Below are positions 4,473-6,797 of a stretch of 6,797 nucleotides of DNA, in pieces (within the stretch, counting starts at the first letter, position 1; each line of letters starts with the position of its first letter). Below the pieces are notes generated by a model, which saw only the letters and a program-made list of their open reading frames with translations, was not told the origin of the DNA and did not search any database. The stretch spans positions 1 to 6,797 of the forward strand of contig JBIIJL010000096.1 in assembly GCA_044233795.1 (NCBI GenBank), in the 5' to 3' direction. Origin of the DNA: JBIIJL01 sp044233795 (lineage in GTDB: Bacteria > Pseudomonadota > Gammaproteobacteria > Legionellales > Legionellaceae). Made by a program: the position numbers and the translations under genes.

Positions 4473-6797
4473 ATGACATATCCTCTGAAGTTTCGTTTGC
4501 CCTCTTTCAGGGATTCAAATAAATTGAGAGATTTCCTACAGTTTTACCCTGATGTGTTTGAGTTTCAATTTAATAAAAATACATACCAGAAGGCCTGGGA
4601 AAGCTTGAAGCTATCCTCGAGACGTTATCTGATGGTGAATAATGGTCAATTAGAGTCAGTAAGTTTTTTGCGCTATGGTTATGAGCAAGTCAAAGGTTGG
4701 ATTGGTCTGGGGAATTCTTGTCATCCGAGTAAGGTTAACATCATCGCGCAAAAACTTGCCTATTTTGGGTACTTAAATGGCTTTAATCAAGAGAGTATGT
4801 TGAAGGCCATTGCAACTTGGGATGAACCTTGCCGTCCCAAAGAAGCTTATATAAATACTACTAAAGAAGAACGTAGCAACGGTCACTCTCTCTATTTACA
4901 GCAAGAATTGGTGGCCTATTATAAAGCCCATGCCTCAGATTTAGATGCTATGAAAGCCGAGAAGACTTCAATTATTAAACCTCATTCTGATAGAAATTAT
5001 GTATTTGGGGCAACGTATGCAACGATTGAGAACATTGAAGTCCTCGCTTTACTTGATGTTCAAAATGAGCGTTTGATAGCTGACTATATTAAAGATTTTC
5101 CGGATGGTCGGTTTACATTAACAGGGTCGACTTTTCGGCGCATGTATGTGACGCATGTTTTAACCAATATATCTGAACTTTTTGAGCAAACAATCTCAAA
5201 AGAGGTATCAAAAACCTCTGTGTTGGGTGTTCTTGGGCAGCTTTTCTCAAATACTAGTAAGACTTTCGAATCTGTTGTCCGGGAATTAGATTTTCGGGCG
5301 TCTGAAATCATCAAATTGTGGCCTGGGATAGAAAAACACCATCTCTCTATGCTTGTTAAATTTAAAGTTATTCTAGCAGAGCAAAACAGTGAGCAAACTA
5401 CAGAGGCGAAGGATGCGTTGTATAAGATTGCATATCAGTTGATAAGAGAGCACGGTGAAGGACTTCATGCATGTGGATTGATGAACTACTTTCTTGAAGA
5501 TGCAGGATTTAGGGTTTTAGATCGAAATGATGAGTTTGTTCGGTCATGGGGTGCGCATTTATTTTATGCAACAACATCAAGAGTGCTCCCCAAAGAACAA
5601 CAAGCACTTTACTTATACCGTATTGCGCAACTTCGTCGCGATCTTATACCCATTGTTGATTTGCCAGGGTATATTGATGTAACTCTTTGCAAAAAAGATT
5701 TTCCTCTCGCACTTTCCCTCATTGAGACACTGTCGTCTAACAATATGGACTTAGCCACGGCATACCTAACCCAACATGCCAAATATTTGATTCCTTTTTT
5801 AAAGAAAGATACGCCTCTCGCAATTGCATATGCTGGGCAATTGGTTGTAAGAACGGAGTCTCAATGGAGCTTGAGGTCATTTTTTAGCTCAAAAGATGAT
5901 TCTTATCGCCAAGCAGAGGCTTTAGCTTCTTCTATTCCTATAAGAGAGGGGGCTAATTATTTTTTTGAAAAATATGTGAATGCCAAAGCGTGGGATAAAG
6001 CCAGAGATTTATTGGTTGCGCGGAAAGAAGCGGGGTTACCTCTAGATAGCTTACCTACAGCGGCACTGACAGCATTATCTGAATATTTTGGCTCAGAAGC
6101 TCTGCGGTTAACTAATGAAGGAAAAAGATATTTTATTAGTAACGATGTCCCCGCTGCAGAAAGTTGCTATCGCAAGTGTCTTGCAGAACTTAAATTTGCA
6201 CTAGCTCTAATCGATAGTGATGCTAATCGTTTTCTGTTGAATGTTCAACGGCGGATGATGGCTGAATTAATTCTCTATGATATGCAATCACTAGGTAAGT
6301 TGAAACTTGAACGTTTGAATGAAGCTCGAGCCCAGCTTATGGAGGTTGAAATAACCGATTGTTCAACAGAGGACGAACTATATACCATCACGTATACTGC
6401 TGTATTAGAAAATATGGTCAAATGTTTGCATGAGAAATGTTTGCTCGCTGATACAAATGTAATAGTGATCGCTGCAGAGAAACACCGAACCATATCATTG
6501 GATTCTGCAAACAAAATAATAGATCTCATTGATAAGATTATTTTGTTACGAACATCTCACAAGTTACTATCCCAAGATCGAGCCACAATTGCGTCGCTAT
6601 ATTTTCTTAAAGCAGAAGTAATTTCATATTTCGAGCTTGAGGGTGATGCGACCATGAATTATCGCCATGCGCGAGATTTAGAGCCAAACCAACCTTTCTA
6701 TCAGCTGCGCCTTGCTGAAGTTTTAGGACATAGTGATAGCAAAGAGGTTGAAGAGACAAGAGCTATAGGGGGTCAATTATTGCGCGCGAGTGGTCTA
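4473..6797 (+). CDS. Large TPR-like protein of unknown function, cut by the window end
   Basis: An uninterrupted frame of 775 codons runs from ATG 4473 to the last base, so the C-terminus is missing. I do not recognise the family. The start follows a good promoter and has AGG at 4462-4464, eight bases upstream. The N-terminus (MTYPLKFRLPSFRDSNKLRD) is neither a signal peptide nor a membrane anchor, and no hydrophobic stretch is long enough to span a membrane, so a cytosolic or directly secreted protein is expected. Two segments fit the TPR pattern. Residues 543-576 have Gly550, Tyr553, Ala562 and Tyr566 at consensus positions 8, 11, 20 and 24. Residues 707-740 have Ala714, Ala726, Tyr730, Ala733 and Pro738 at 8, 20, 24, 27 and 32. 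Much of the remainder from about 180 on looks alpha-helical, suggesting a solenoid scaffold. No catalytic motif is apparent. It is divergent from hmgA and shares its regulatory region. A Dot/Icm effector or a lineage-specific housekeeping scaffold are both possible. Confidence 0.88.
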   Translation, partial: MTYPLKFRLPSFRDSNKLRDFLQFYPDVFEFQFNKNTYQKAWESLKLSSRRYLMVNNGQLESVSFLRYGYEQVKGWIGLGNSCHPSKVNIIAQKLAYFGYLNGFNQESMLKAIATWDEPCRPKEAYINTTKEERSNGHSLYLQQELVAYYKAHASDLDAMKAEKTSIIKPHSDRNYVFGATYATIENIEVLALLDVQNERLIADYIKDFPDGRFTLTGSTFRRMYVTHVLTNISELFEQTISKEVSKTSVLGVLGQLFSNTSKTFESVVRELDFRASEIIKLWPGIEKHHLSMLVKFKVILAEQNSEQTTEAKDALYKIAYQLIREHGEGLHACGLMNYFLEDAGFRVLDRNDEFVRSWGAHLFYATTSRVLPKEQQALYLYRIAQLRRDLIPIVDLPGYIDVTLCKKDFPLALSLIETLSSNNMDLATAYLTQHAKYLIPFLKKDTPLAIAYAGQLVVRTESQWSLRSFFSSKDDSYRQAEALASSIPIREGANYFFEKYVNAKAWDKARDLLVARKEAGLPLDSLPTAALTALSEYFGSEALRLTNEGKRYFISNDVPAAESCYRKCLAELKFALALIDSDANRFLLNVQRRMMAELILYDMQSLGKLKLERLNEARAQLMEVEITDCSTEDELYTITYTAVLENMVKCLHEKCLLADTNVIVIAAEKHRTISLDSANKIIDLIDKIILLRTSHKLLSQDRATIASLYFLKAEVISYFELEGDATMNYRHARDLEPNQPFYQLRLAEVLGHSDSKEVEETRAIGGQLLRASGL

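Noticed and set aside
5084..5314. Minus-strand open frames within the TPR-like gene (also 6275-6529)
   Set aside because: They are short shadows of an uninterrupted 775-codon forward frame that has its own promoter.
1..6797. CRISPR array, tRNA, rRNA, integron or intact insertion sequence
   Set aside because: I saw no regularly spaced direct repeats, no cloverleaf with a T-loop GTTCRA signature, and no terminal inverted repeats with a transposase frame.

Overview
The window looks like chromosomal DNA from a gammaproteobacterium of the genus Legionella or a close relative, probably not L. pneumophila itself. The evidence is the nlpD-rpoS pair, a homogentisate 1,2-dioxygenase gene nearby, moderate to low GC, and an orphan protein whose conserved blocks match a family I remember from Legionella genomes. 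This assignment rests on memory of protein families, since no search could be run.

Layout. (1) 2-274, +: the 3' end of nlpD, a LytM-fold cell-division protein. (2) 352-1383, +: complete rpoS, the stationary-phase sigma factor. (3) 1384-1933: about 550 bp with no convincing gene. (4) 1967-2857, +: a 296-residue orphan with an ankyrin-like N-terminal part and Legionella-type conserved blocks, with its own extended -10 promoter. Its transcript probably ends at a hairpin at 3002-3041. (5) 3023-4273, -: hmgA. The best start is a TTG with an ideal Shine-Dalgarno, giving 416 residues. (6) 4274-4472: a divergent regulatory region with a near-consensus promoter for the next gene, a weaker one for hmgA, and three copies of TGATTGCAT. 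(7) 4473 to the window end, +: at least 775 codons of an unrecognised cytosolic protein with two TPR-like motifs, cut by the window edge.

How the genes relate. nlpD-rpoS is a conserved arrangement in gammaproteobacteria. hmgA opens the ring of homogentisate in tyrosine and phenylalanine breakdown. In Legionella, homogentisate that is not consumed oxidises to the brown pigment pyomelanin. The orphan at 1967-2857 and the long TPR-like gene look like lineage-specific accessory genes on either side of hmgA; whether they are Dot/Icm effectors cannot be told from sequence. I see no mobile element with recognisable ends, CRISPR array, tRNA, rRNA or defence system. The most useful results are the two start-site corrections, the repeated motif between the divergent genes, and the two unnamed proteins.
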